Origin: Planctomycetota bacterium
Lineage (GTDB): Bacteria > Planctomycetota > Phycisphaerae > UBA1845 > UTPLA1
Assembly: GCA_027295245.1 (NCBI GenBank)
Contig: JAPULF010000381.1
Span: forward strand, 1 to 6,949
Direction: 5' to 3'
Length of the DNA: 6,949 nucleotides
Position numbers and translations under genes: made by a program. Below, in pieces: positions 1-6,128 of this stretch (within the stretch, counting starts at the first letter, position 1; each line of letters begins with the position of its first letter). The notes under the pieces were generated by a model. That model was not told where the DNA came from and did no database searches. It was given only the letters and a program-made list of their open reading frames with translations.

Positions 1-299
1 GGTTTGATGCCGTGAGGGAACGCGTGCTGAAGTTCACCGATGATCTTGAAAGCCCGGGCGCCGACGTGCCGCACACGGAACTGCGCGTCGCCGTCAACGA
101 TTTGCTCATGCGTCTGAGCGTGGCGGTTTTGACCTACTCCATTGGTTCCGGTTTGCTTCGGCAGCGCGACGCCCAGCGGCTGGTTCGCGAAGCCATGTTT
201 TTCATCGTGTGGTCCGCCCCCGAAAAAGTCCGAGCCGGCACCCTGGCCCGGTTGCTCGAGAATCAGGTTCCGCACCAGCGGGTCATGGATGTCGAATAG
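1..299 (+). CDS. C-terminal part of a gene entering from the left; possibly acyl-CoA dehydrogenase family
   Basis: The reading frame is already open at the left edge (codons from base 3) and ends with TAG at 297-299, so this is the tail of a longer gene; the internal GTG at 12 need not be a start. The visible ~99 residues look alpha-helical. Helical, apolar stretches such as LLMRLSVAVLTYSIGSGLL are followed by AQRLVREAMFFIVWS and a final basic helix. The pattern of a long helix followed by Q-R-L-x-R-E-A-x-F-F recalls the C-terminal helical bundle of some acyl-CoA dehydrogenases, flavoenzymes that oxidise acyl-CoA thioesters. No catalytic or FAD-binding residue is in view, so the family call is recognition of a general pattern and could be wrong. 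The gene converges on the 307-810 gene with only 7 bp between stop codons, and no terminator hairpin is visible there. Confidence 0.6.
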   Translation, partial: FDAVRERVLKFTDDLESPGADVPHTELRVAVNDLLMRLSVAVLTYSIGSGLLRQRDAQRLVREAMFFIVWSAPEKVRAGTLARLLENQVPHQRVMDVE

Positions 300-306
300 G
301 GTCCGA

Positions 307-810
307 TCAATAGAAGACGGTTATGATCAGGTTCGGCTCGGGGTGTTTTCCCTCGAACGTACCGACGGTCGTTGAAACCGTTTTCACGAAAACTCGCTCG
401 TCGCTGTCGATCCACATGTTGATCTGATCATCCATGTAGGCGATCGAGGCGTCGTTCAACTTGGAGTGGAAGGTGCGGCAGCGCGTCGGTGCCTCGGTGG
501 GACCGGTGAGCGGGCGATTCAATTTTTCGTCGTGATGCTCACCGGCCAGACTGCTGCCGGTGGCGAAACTGTGAATCTTGCTGGGCCCCGAACTGGCCTC
601 GTCGACGGCCACCAGCGAGATGGATTCTTCCTGCTCGGCGGGTCCTTTTTCCGCCGTCGCCGATCGGGCATCCACGGCGGCCTGTCGCACGGCCGCAACA
701 CACAGCGGACACATCAGCACGCCCTTGATCAATCCGGCTTCCCGTGCGGAGATCTGTTCGGCCGTGATCGTAGCGCCGCATTCCTGACAAGTTCGCGAGG
801 TCTCATTCAT
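307..810 (-). CDS. Zinc-ribbon protein of unknown function with a conserved-looking C-terminal domain
   Basis: The product is 167 residues with no signal peptide or membrane segment, so it is probably cytoplasmic. Two CxxC pairs (C8/C11 and C34/C37) near the N-terminus form a likely zinc ribbon. Residues ~45-108 are acidic, Ser/Ala-rich and probably disordered. The last ~57 residues (from about C111) look like a small folded domain: RTFHSKLNDASIAYMDDQ is followed by a Trp-containing helix, a beta-like stretch KTVSTTVG and a hydrophobic end, PNLIITVFY. I have an impression that similar C-terminal segments occur in small planctomycete hypothetical proteins, but I cannot name a family. The ATG at 810 is supported by a good Shine-Dalgarno (818-823). 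The gene is transcribed divergently from the MoxR gene and may share its promoter region. The zinc ribbon suggests nucleic-acid or protein binding, but no function can be assigned. Confidence 0.85.
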   Translation of the reverse strand: MNETSRTCQECGATITAEQISAREAGLIKGVLMCPLCVAAVRQAAVDARSATAEKGPAEQEESISLVAVDEASSGPSKIHSFATGSSLAGEHHDEKLNRPLTGPTEAPTRCRTFHSKLNDASIAYMDDQINMWIDSDERVFVKTVSTTVGTFEGKHPEPNLIITVFY

Positions 811-817
811 ACGTCAT

Positions 818-823
818 TCCTCC
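818..823 (-). promoter_or_regulatory. Shine-Dalgarno of the 307-810 gene
   Basis: On the minus strand the bases read GGAGGA, with 7 nt between them and the ATG at 810-808. It is the best-placed ribosome binding site in the window and fixes the start of the zinc-ribbon gene. Most other genes here have weak or no Shine-Dalgarno sequences. Confidence 0.75.
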
Positions 824-845
824 GCGTTCGATGATCAGTCAACCC

Positions 846-860
846 GCTCGCCGGGCGAGC
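846..860. repeat. Short perfect inverted repeat in a divergent intergenic region
   Basis: GCTCGC and GCGAGC (6-bp arms) flank a CGG loop. It lies between the proposed shared -10 element and the start of the 307-810 gene, so it would be in that gene's 5' untranslated region. It could be a leader hairpin or an operator. At this GC content a 6-bp palindrome can also arise by chance. Confidence 0.3.
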
Positions 861-906
861 CGGAACGAGTCTGTCCTGAGCCGCGCCGACGCGACCGATT
901 TCAGGT

Positions 907-914
907 AGTATAAT
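907..914. promoter_or_regulatory. Candidate bidirectional -10 element between the zinc-ribbon gene and the MoxR gene
   Basis: The plus strand reads TATAAT at 909-914, an exact match to the sigma-70 -10 consensus. The minus strand reads TATACT over 912-907, matching 5 of 6 positions. The two elements overlap on a common TATA core, as in bidirectional promoters with reciprocal -10 boxes. Expected leaders are about 80-90 nt in each direction (to ATG 1004 and ATG 810). A weak minus-strand -35 (TTGTAC, 936-931, 18-bp spacer) is possible; no convincing plus-strand -35 is seen. This is an AT-rich island in a GC-rich region, which supports the call. Activity in either direction is inference. Confidence 0.4.
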
Positions 915-1003
915 CCCTGGGTGGAACGTGGTACAAATGGACCGGACAACCTGCCGCGGCGTCGGCCGGGACGCCTGGAATCCCCGACGATCGGACAATC
1001 GCG

Positions 1004-2056
<1,053 letters not shown>

Positions 2057-2100
2057 AAGGCGAGCGATTCCGACGCCGTCCCGCTGCGGCGCGACGATTT

Positions 2101-3078
2101 CTACCATTTGAAAGACCCGATGTATTGGGTGAGTCCTTCTATCGTGCGGGGAATGGAACCCGCGCCGATCGTCGTGATGGCGGCGACGCCCATGAGTACA
2201 CCGACGATCGCCTGACGAAGTCCCGGCGGACGAAGGGCCAAAAGGGCAATCGACAGGATCAGCACAAAGTTGGCCACTGCTGCCAACGGCATGTTCCAAG
2301 TGATGTCCAAGATCGTCAAAACCAAGAGAACGGCCAGCGAAATGTGATTCATATAGGGATGGACCAGCGCCACACGGCGGCCCAGATCGGCCAAAACGAT
2401 AAACACGGCGACTCCGGCGATACCCGCTCGGTACCACGCCCAGTCTTCCACCATGGTGAGGTAGCTCCAATGGTAGGCGCCGGTGAGCCATGCAAAGACG
2501 GTGAGAAACCAGCGCGAAACGTTAAAACGGTTTCGCGCCATCCAGGTGCCGGCCGTCTCGTCCGCCCGAACCTTGGCCAATTCGGGCAAGGCCGTAGCAA
2601 TATCGTCGACCATCGCCGGCGCGACTGGTGCGCCCGCGCCGTCTATCGATTGAAAGTCCACCCGCAGGCGAAATTCGCCGACAGTGATGGACTGCCTGTC
2701 CTCGAGACGGCCACTCTTGATCCGGACCTTACCCAGCCACGTGCCGGCTTCGCTGCCTTGGTCTTCGACCACCAGGTTTCCGCGCTCGGTCAGTCTCAAT
2801 TCGCAATGCCGATCGGAGACGTTGTCGCCATCGAGCGAAAGCCAGTTGCCCTGGGCCGCTCCGACATGGAGCGGCACTCCGACCGGCACGAGGAACCGTT
2901 CGCCGACCCAATGCGGCCCCTCCATGACCGTCAGGACCACGCGTCGCCGGGTCTTCGACGAATCCGAGTACTCCAGCGTGAGTTCCCGTTCGCAATGCGG
3001 GCAGGCGAGGGTGACGATCAGTTCGACATCGTCACACTCGAGCGGGCTTCCGCACGAACAGCAAACAACAAGCGACAT
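2101..3078 (-). CDS. Membrane protein with N-terminal zinc ribbon and degenerate FHA-like domain
   Basis: The product is 325 residues. An N-terminal zinc ribbon has C6/C9 and C26/C29. Residues ~47-141 follow the forkhead-associated (FHA) fold, a phosphothreonine-binding module: a strand with LHVG at 70-73, NVSDRHCELRL at 86-96, VVEDQGSEAGTWL at 103-115, and a closing ITVGEFRLRV at 131-140. Ser88 and His91 of the S-x-x-H motif are kept, but the usual Arg after Gly (GR) is Ala74 and the usual Asn of NGT is Ala111, so phosphopeptide binding may be lost or altered. After a linker (142-188) come four or five hydrophobic helices at about 189-207, 216-232, 246-282 (probably two) and 288-306. The cytoplasmic head is thus probably anchored in the membrane by its C-terminus. 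The frame continues upstream to 3252, but that extension translates the neighbour's terminator T-tract, so ATG 3078 is preferred; GGAGG (3092-3096) lies 13 nt upstream. It converges on the MoxR gene with 44 bp between. Confidence 0.88.
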   Translation of the reverse strand: MSLVVCCSCGSPLECDDVELIVTLACPHCERELTLEYSDSSKTRRRVVLTVMEGPHWVGERFLVPVGVPLHVGAAQGNWLSLDGDNVSDRHCELRLTERGNLVVEDQGSEAGTWLGKVRIKSGRLEDRQSITVGEFRLRVDFQSIDGAGAPVAPAMVDDIATALPELAKVRADETAGTWMARNRFNVSRWFLTVFAWLTGAYHWSYLTMVEDWAWYRAGIAGVAVFIVLADLGRRVALVHPYMNHISLAVLLVLTILDITWNMPLAAVANFVLILSIALLALRPPGLRQAIVGVLMGVAAITTIGAGSIPRTIEGLTQYIGSFKW

Positions 3079-3116
3079 TATTCGGGCGGCGCCTCCAGTT
3101 GGATCGGCATCTTCAT
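3078..3116 (-). CDS. Possible 12-codon leader ORF overlapping the FHA-like gene start
   Basis: The frame ATG...TAA encodes MKMPIQLEAPPE, and its TAA overlaps the ATG of the downstream gene as TAATG. The only GGAGG before the main gene lies inside this ORF, 13 nt from the main ATG, which is longer than ideal; coupled translation from the leader would explain this. No good Shine-Dalgarno precedes the leader ATG itself. A chance ORF of this size is common, so this is a weak suggestion. Confidence 0.2.
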   Translation of the reverse strand: MKMPIQLEAPPE

Positions 3117-3174
3117 GCGCGAAAGGGTCCCCGATTAGCCGGAGAGCACTGCGCGTTCGCAATCCGGCAGCCAC

Positions 3175-3202
3175 ATGATACTGTGACGTCTCATTAAGAC
3201 AA
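3175..3202 (-). promoter_or_regulatory. Candidate sigma-70-type promoter for the FHA-like gene
   Basis: On the minus strand, TTGTCT (3202-3197) and TATCAT (3180-3175) are separated by 16 bp. The -10 matches the consensus at 5 of 6 positions and the -35 at 4 of 6. The site is just downstream of the rimO terminator, where an independent promoter for the next gene is expected. It predicts a leader of about 90 nt before ATG 3078. Confidence 0.45.
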
Positions 3203-3214
3203 CTTGTCCTCGAG

Positions 3215-3248
3215 AAAAAAAAAAGAGCCGGTCCGGGGAGTCCCGACC
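3215..3248 (-). terminator. Rho-independent terminator of rimO
   Basis: Read on the minus strand, a hairpin formed by 3248-3230 (GGTCGGG paired with CCCGGACC, one bulged G, loop ACTC) is followed five bases later by a run of ten T (3224-3215). It lies about 40 bp after the rimO stop codon and upstream of the FHA-like gene's promoter. It therefore separates the two minus-strand genes into different transcripts. The 10-base homopolymer stands out in this GC-rich DNA. Confidence 0.7.
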
Positions 3249-3286
3249 CCACCCCTCAGCAGGCCGTGGCGGAAGGGGGCAGGCCC

Positions 3287-4702
3287 TCAGCCTATGACCG
3301 GCAGCGACGATCCGAGCGGGCGCGCGATGAGATCGTAATCCTTGGACGCGACGCATCGGACCTCGGCGAAATCGCCCGGATCCTTTTCCGCCCCATCCAC
3401 GTATACGATACTGTCGACTTCGGGGGCCTGTCCGGCGTGCCGGGCCGGGCAGATACCCTCTCGACCGAAATCGTCAATCAGCACCCTGAAGGACTGTCCG
3501 ACCCGGGCGGCCGCCCGTGAGAACGCGACTTCCTGCTGGGCGGCCATCAGGGCGCCGACCCTCTCTTCGATGACCGACGATGGCAGGGGCTGGTTGATTC
3601 GATGGGCCGGCGTGCCGGGCTCGCTGGAGTAGGGAAAGACGCCCATTGCGTCGAAGCCGAAGTCGCGGACGAACTGCCGAAGGGATTCGAACTGTTCTTC
3701 CGTTTCTCCGGGAAAGCCGGCAATAAACGTGGTTCGAATAGTCACGTCCGGGATGCGGTCGCGAATCCTCTGGAGCAACGATTCGGTTTGCTTGCGCGTC
3801 ACTCTTCGATACATCGCCTTGAGAACGCGGTCGTCGATGTGTTGCAGGGGGATGTCGATGTAATTCACGATCCTGTCACACTCGGCGATCGCGTCGATCA
3901 TTTCGTCCGTCAAGACGGACGGGTATACGTACATCAGGCGGATCCACTCGGCTCCGTCGAGCCCGTTCAGTTCGCGGAGCAGGCCCGGCAGTCCGGCATC
4001 GTATCCGCTGTCTTGGCCGAAACTGGTGGTATCCTGGCCGATCAGGACCAGTTCGACGGCCGCGTCCGCGATCAGTTCGCGGGCCTCCGCCATGATTTCC
4101 TCGACGGTCTTGGAATGCATGGGCCCGCGAATGGACGGAATGGTGCAAAAGGTACACTTCTGGTTGCAGCCTTCGCTGATACGAAGATATGCGTAGTGCT
4201 GGGGCGTCAGGCGGAGGCGGGTTCGGTCGGACCTGTTGGCGTCCACCCATGACGCCGGATGGTATTCGCCCAGAAAAATCGTTCGGCCGCCGTTGTTGGT
4301 GGACTTGCGCGTGGATGATTTCCCGGTCCGGCGCTTCGCATTCCCAACGGCCTTGACGATATCACCGCGATTGTTGACGCCGACGAGGGCGTCGATTTCC
4401 GGGATTTCCTCGACGAGCCGTTGGCCGTCGCGCTGAACGAGGCACCCTGCGACGACGATTCGATCTAGTTCGCCGCGGCGCTTTTGTTCGGCCAGACCGC
4501 CGAGGATATCGAGGGCCTCGACACGGGAGGCGTCCAGGAATCCGCAGGTGTTGACCACGGCCACTTGAGCGCGGCCGCCGTCGCCCACGATGGCGCAGCC
4601 CGACTCCGCCAGGAGCCCGAGCATCTTCTCGGAATCAACCAGGTTTTTGGCGCATCCCAGGGATACGAACGCCACTGTCGGTTTTGCCACGCGCGGCTCC
4701 AT
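3287..4702 (-). CDS. rimO: Ribosomal protein uS12 (S12) methylthiotransferase RimO
   Basis: RimO is a cytoplasmic radical-SAM enzyme that adds a methylthio group to the conserved Asp (D89 in E. coli) of ribosomal protein uS12. The 471-residue product has all three domains. The N-terminal UPF0004 domain carries cluster ligands C17 (SLGCAKN), C53 (NTCGF) and C87 (AGCLV). The radical-SAM core carries C179-x3-C183-x2-C186 within ISEGCNQKCTFCTIPS. A C-terminal TRAM-like domain (~400-465) binds the substrate. The segment YIDIPLQHIDDRVLKAMYR separates it from the tRNA enzyme MiaB, which has a different sequence here. A basic Ser/Thr/Asn-rich insert (~120-140) sits between the first two domains and is probably a flexible linker. 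The start may be ATG 4702 or, equally well, GTG 4690: GGAG lies 6 nt before that GTG, and MAKPTVAFVSLGC is a more typical N-terminus. It has its own candidate promoter upstream and a terminator downstream. Confidence 0.97.
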   Translation of the reverse strand: MEPRVAKPTVAFVSLGCAKNLVDSEKMLGLLAESGCAIVGDGGRAQVAVVNTCGFLDASRVEALDILGGLAEQKRRGELDRIVVAGCLVQRDGQRLVEEIPEIDALVGVNNRGDIVKAVGNAKRRTGKSSTRKSTNNGGRTIFLGEYHPASWVDANRSDRTRLRLTPQHYAYLRISEGCNQKCTFCTIPSIRGPMHSKTVEEIMAEARELIADAAVELVLIGQDTTSFGQDSGYDAGLPGLLRELNGLDGAEWIRLMYVYPSVLTDEMIDAIAECDRIVNYIDIPLQHIDDRVLKAMYRRVTRKQTESLLQRIRDRIPDVTIRTTFIAGFPGETEEQFESLRQFVRDFGFDAMGVFPYSSEPGTPAHRINQPLPSSVIEERVGALMAAQQEVAFSRAAARVGQSFRVLIDDFGREGICPARHAGQAPEVDSIVYVDGAEKDPGDFAEVRCVASKDYDLIARPLGSSLPVIG

Positions 4703-4734
4703 GTCCGTACTAAGGGCTTCGGTACAGACGGGTC

Positions 4735-4743
4735 ATTGTATCA
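4735..4743 (-). promoter_or_regulatory. Candidate extended -10 promoter for rimO
   Basis: The minus strand reads TGATACAAT: a TGn extension followed by TACAAT, which matches the -10 consensus at 5 of 6 positions. No clear -35 is seen at 16-18 bp, as expected for extended -10 promoters. Transcription would start near 4728, giving a leader of roughly 25 nt to ATG 4702 or 38 nt to GTG 4690. Confidence 0.45.
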
Positions 4744-4781
4744 GAAACTGGCTAAGTGGGCGATGTGCAGAGTGCTCGACG

Positions 4782-4823
4782 CGATTCCCGCAGTGGATTC
4801 GGGATCGGCATGTGTCTCACATG
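4782..4823. repeat. Two adjacent inverted repeats between the antiporter gene and rimO
   Basis: The first is CGATTCCCG (4782-4790) with CGGGATCG (4800-4807), pairing with one bulged base around a 9-nt loop. The second is a perfect CATGTG-TCT-CACATG (4809-4823). Together they fill the middle of the 181-bp gap, upstream of the rimO -10. On the minus strand no T-run follows either one, so they are not a standard terminator for the antiporter gene; on the plus strand the second is followed by TTTTA. They could be an operator or an mRNA end structure. Nothing else is recognised in this gap apart from the promoter. Confidence 0.35.
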
Positions 4824-4883
4824 TTTTATCGACATTCGATTGCATCATTTCGCAACAATGGGACTTGCCGGACATTGGCGATC

Positions 4884-6038
4884 TCACGGAGTCGGATGAT
4901 CAAGGGTACCGGGCAGGAAGAAGAAGACGACTGCGAGAATGAGGTACAGGCCAAGCAAGAGAGTTCCCTCAAACCAGTTGGTCTCGCCGTTGCGGCCGAG
5001 CGTGACCACGAGGGCGACCGCCAGGAAGACCGCGGACACCTCCAACGGCGTATACACCAGGTCGAGCGGCACGGCCGTCTCGGCGCCCCATCCGAGGGTG
5101 ATCATGAGCGTGCTCAGCAAGACGAGCACGGGCGCTACGAAGAGCGCGATCTGCAGGCTGCTTTGATAGGTGATGGTCATCGCCGTGTCCATGTCGTCGT
5201 GGTGGGCGAGGACCACGGCCGTTGAGTGCTCGGCGGCGTTTCCAATGATGGCGAGCAGGATGACCCCGACGAACACGTGGTTCCAACCGAGTTCGTTCGC
5301 GACGGCCTCGGCCGAGCCCACCAAAAGCTCGGCGATAACGCCGATTCCGGCGGCGGCCACGAATAGCAGTATCACACTCTTCCGCACGGACCATGATTCG
5401 TGCCGGTCAACCCCCGATTCGGCTTCCGCGGGCTTCGCCGAGGGGGGACGCGAGAATATGTGCCGGTGCGTACGGAGCGTGAAGAGCAACCCCAGGCCGT
5501 AGACGACGAGAAGAATAAAGCTCGTCCCGATCGACACGCTGTGGTCGTGGGCCGTAAGCGCGGGGTCGGCGAGGCCCTCTCCGGTGAAGTGAAAGATCGC
5601 GGGCATGAGCATTGCGGCGACGGCGATGGCCAGGAGGCCGCCGTTGGCTTCGGCGGCGGCACGGCTGAAGGTCTGCTTTTCACGTCTGAACCCGCCGGCG
5701 ACCATGGCCGCTCCGCCGACCAGCAGTAGGTTTCCGAGGATCGACCCGGTCAGGCTCGCCTTGACGATGTCGTTCAGGCCCTTGGACAGTGCGACGATGG
5801 CGATGATGAATTCGGCGGCGTTTCCGAAAGTGGCATTGAGCAAACCGCCCCAGGTCGGCCCCGTCCTGGCCGCGAGATGCTCCGTGGATTGGCCCATCAG
5901 GTGGGCCAGCGGCAACACGCCGATTCCCGCCAGGGCAAACGTCGCGACGGGTTCCCAGGACGCGTCCCCGCCGAAGATGAAGTGAACCACGAAGGCCAAT
6001 GGAATCGCCGCATAACCGGCTATGATGAGATACTTCAT
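4884..6038 (-). CDS. Calcium/proton antiporter, CaCA superfamily (Cax/ChaA type)
   Basis: This 384-residue integral membrane protein is a cation/H+ exchanger that would export Ca2+ (possibly also other cations) from the cytoplasm using the proton gradient. About 11 hydrophobic segments span the chain. The two inverted alpha repeats that define the superfamily are clear: LNATFGNAAEFIIAIVAL with Glu76, and AIIGNAAEHSTAVVLA with Glu270. These two Glu residues are the expected ion-binding acids. Other Cax features are the polar central loop at ~197-216, SSLQIALFVAPVLVLLS at 293-309, and GRNGETNWFEGTLLLGLYLIL near the C-terminus. Length is normal and no key residue is missing. ATG 6038 gives the usual short N-terminus before the first helix, but no Shine-Dalgarno precedes it. 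A candidate promoter ends so close that the transcript may be leaderless. It lies upstream of rimO on the same strand, but the 181-bp gap and separate rimO promoter suggest independent units. Confidence 0.95.
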   Translation of the reverse strand: MKYLIIAGYAAIPLAFVVHFIFGGDASWEPVATFALAGIGVLPLAHLMGQSTEHLAARTGPTWGGLLNATFGNAAEFIIAIVALSKGLNDIVKASLTGSILGNLLLVGGAAMVAGGFRREKQTFSRAAAEANGGLLAIAVAAMLMPAIFHFTGEGLADPALTAHDHSVSIGTSFILLVVYGLGLLFTLRTHRHIFSRPPSAKPAEAESGVDRHESWSVRKSVILLFVAAAGIGVIAELLVGSAEAVANELGWNHVFVGVILLAIIGNAAEHSTAVVLAHHDDMDTAMTITYQSSLQIALFVAPVLVLLSTLMITLGWGAETAVPLDLVYTPLEVSAVFLAVALVVTLGRNGETNWFEGTLLLGLYLILAVVFFFLPGTLDHPTP

Positions 6039-6046
6039 GGCGCGGG

Positions 6047-6075
6047 ATTTTCAAACGGCTCGCACGGTACGTCAA
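6047..6075 (-). promoter_or_regulatory. Candidate promoter of the antiporter gene, leaderless geometry
   Basis: On the minus strand, TTGACG (6075-6070, 5 of 6 matches) and GAAAAT (6052-6047, 4 of 6) are separated by 17 bp. The -10 ends 8 bp before the ATG at 6038, so transcription should begin at or within about 2 nt of the start codon. The absence of a Shine-Dalgarno is consistent with this. Confidence 0.4.
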
Positions 6076-6111
6076 TGCAGTTGTAACCGAATTCTGGAAG
6101 TGTCGGATCGG

Positions 6112-6120
6112 TGCTACAAT
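6112..6120 (+). promoter_or_regulatory. Candidate extended -10 promoter of the lipoprotein gene, leaderless geometry
   Basis: The plus strand reads TGCTACAAT: a TGn extension and TACAAT (5 of 6 matches). Its end lies 8 bp before ATG 6129, the same spacing as in the divergent antiporter promoter. No good -35 and no Shine-Dalgarno are visible. Confidence 0.4.
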
Positions 6121-6128
6121 TCGAGTTC

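Noticed and set aside
2074..2091. A 5-bp stem (CGCCG/CGGCG, 8-nt loop) in the 44-bp gap between the convergent MoxR and FHA-like genes, as a shared terminator.
   Set aside because: The stem is short and no T-run follows it on either strand.
3079..3252. A longer N-terminus for the FHA-like gene, starting at 3252.
   Set aside because: The added 58 residues translate the rimO terminator, including Phe codons from its T-tract, and then the gene's own promoter. The zinc ribbon starts right after ATG 3078.
3135..3356. A 73-codon minus-strand open frame between rimO and the FHA-like gene.
   Set aside because: It overlaps the end of rimO in another frame and runs through the terminator; no start signal or recognisable product.
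3602..4252. A 216-codon plus-strand open frame antisense to rimO.
   Set aside because: rimO is certain from its cysteine motifs; the antisense product shows no domain, start signal or promoter.
4809..4828. The CATGTG palindrome followed by TTTTA as a plus-strand terminator.
   Set aside because: No plus-strand gene lies upstream of it; the nearest plus-strand CDS ends at 2056. The stem is AT-rich and short.
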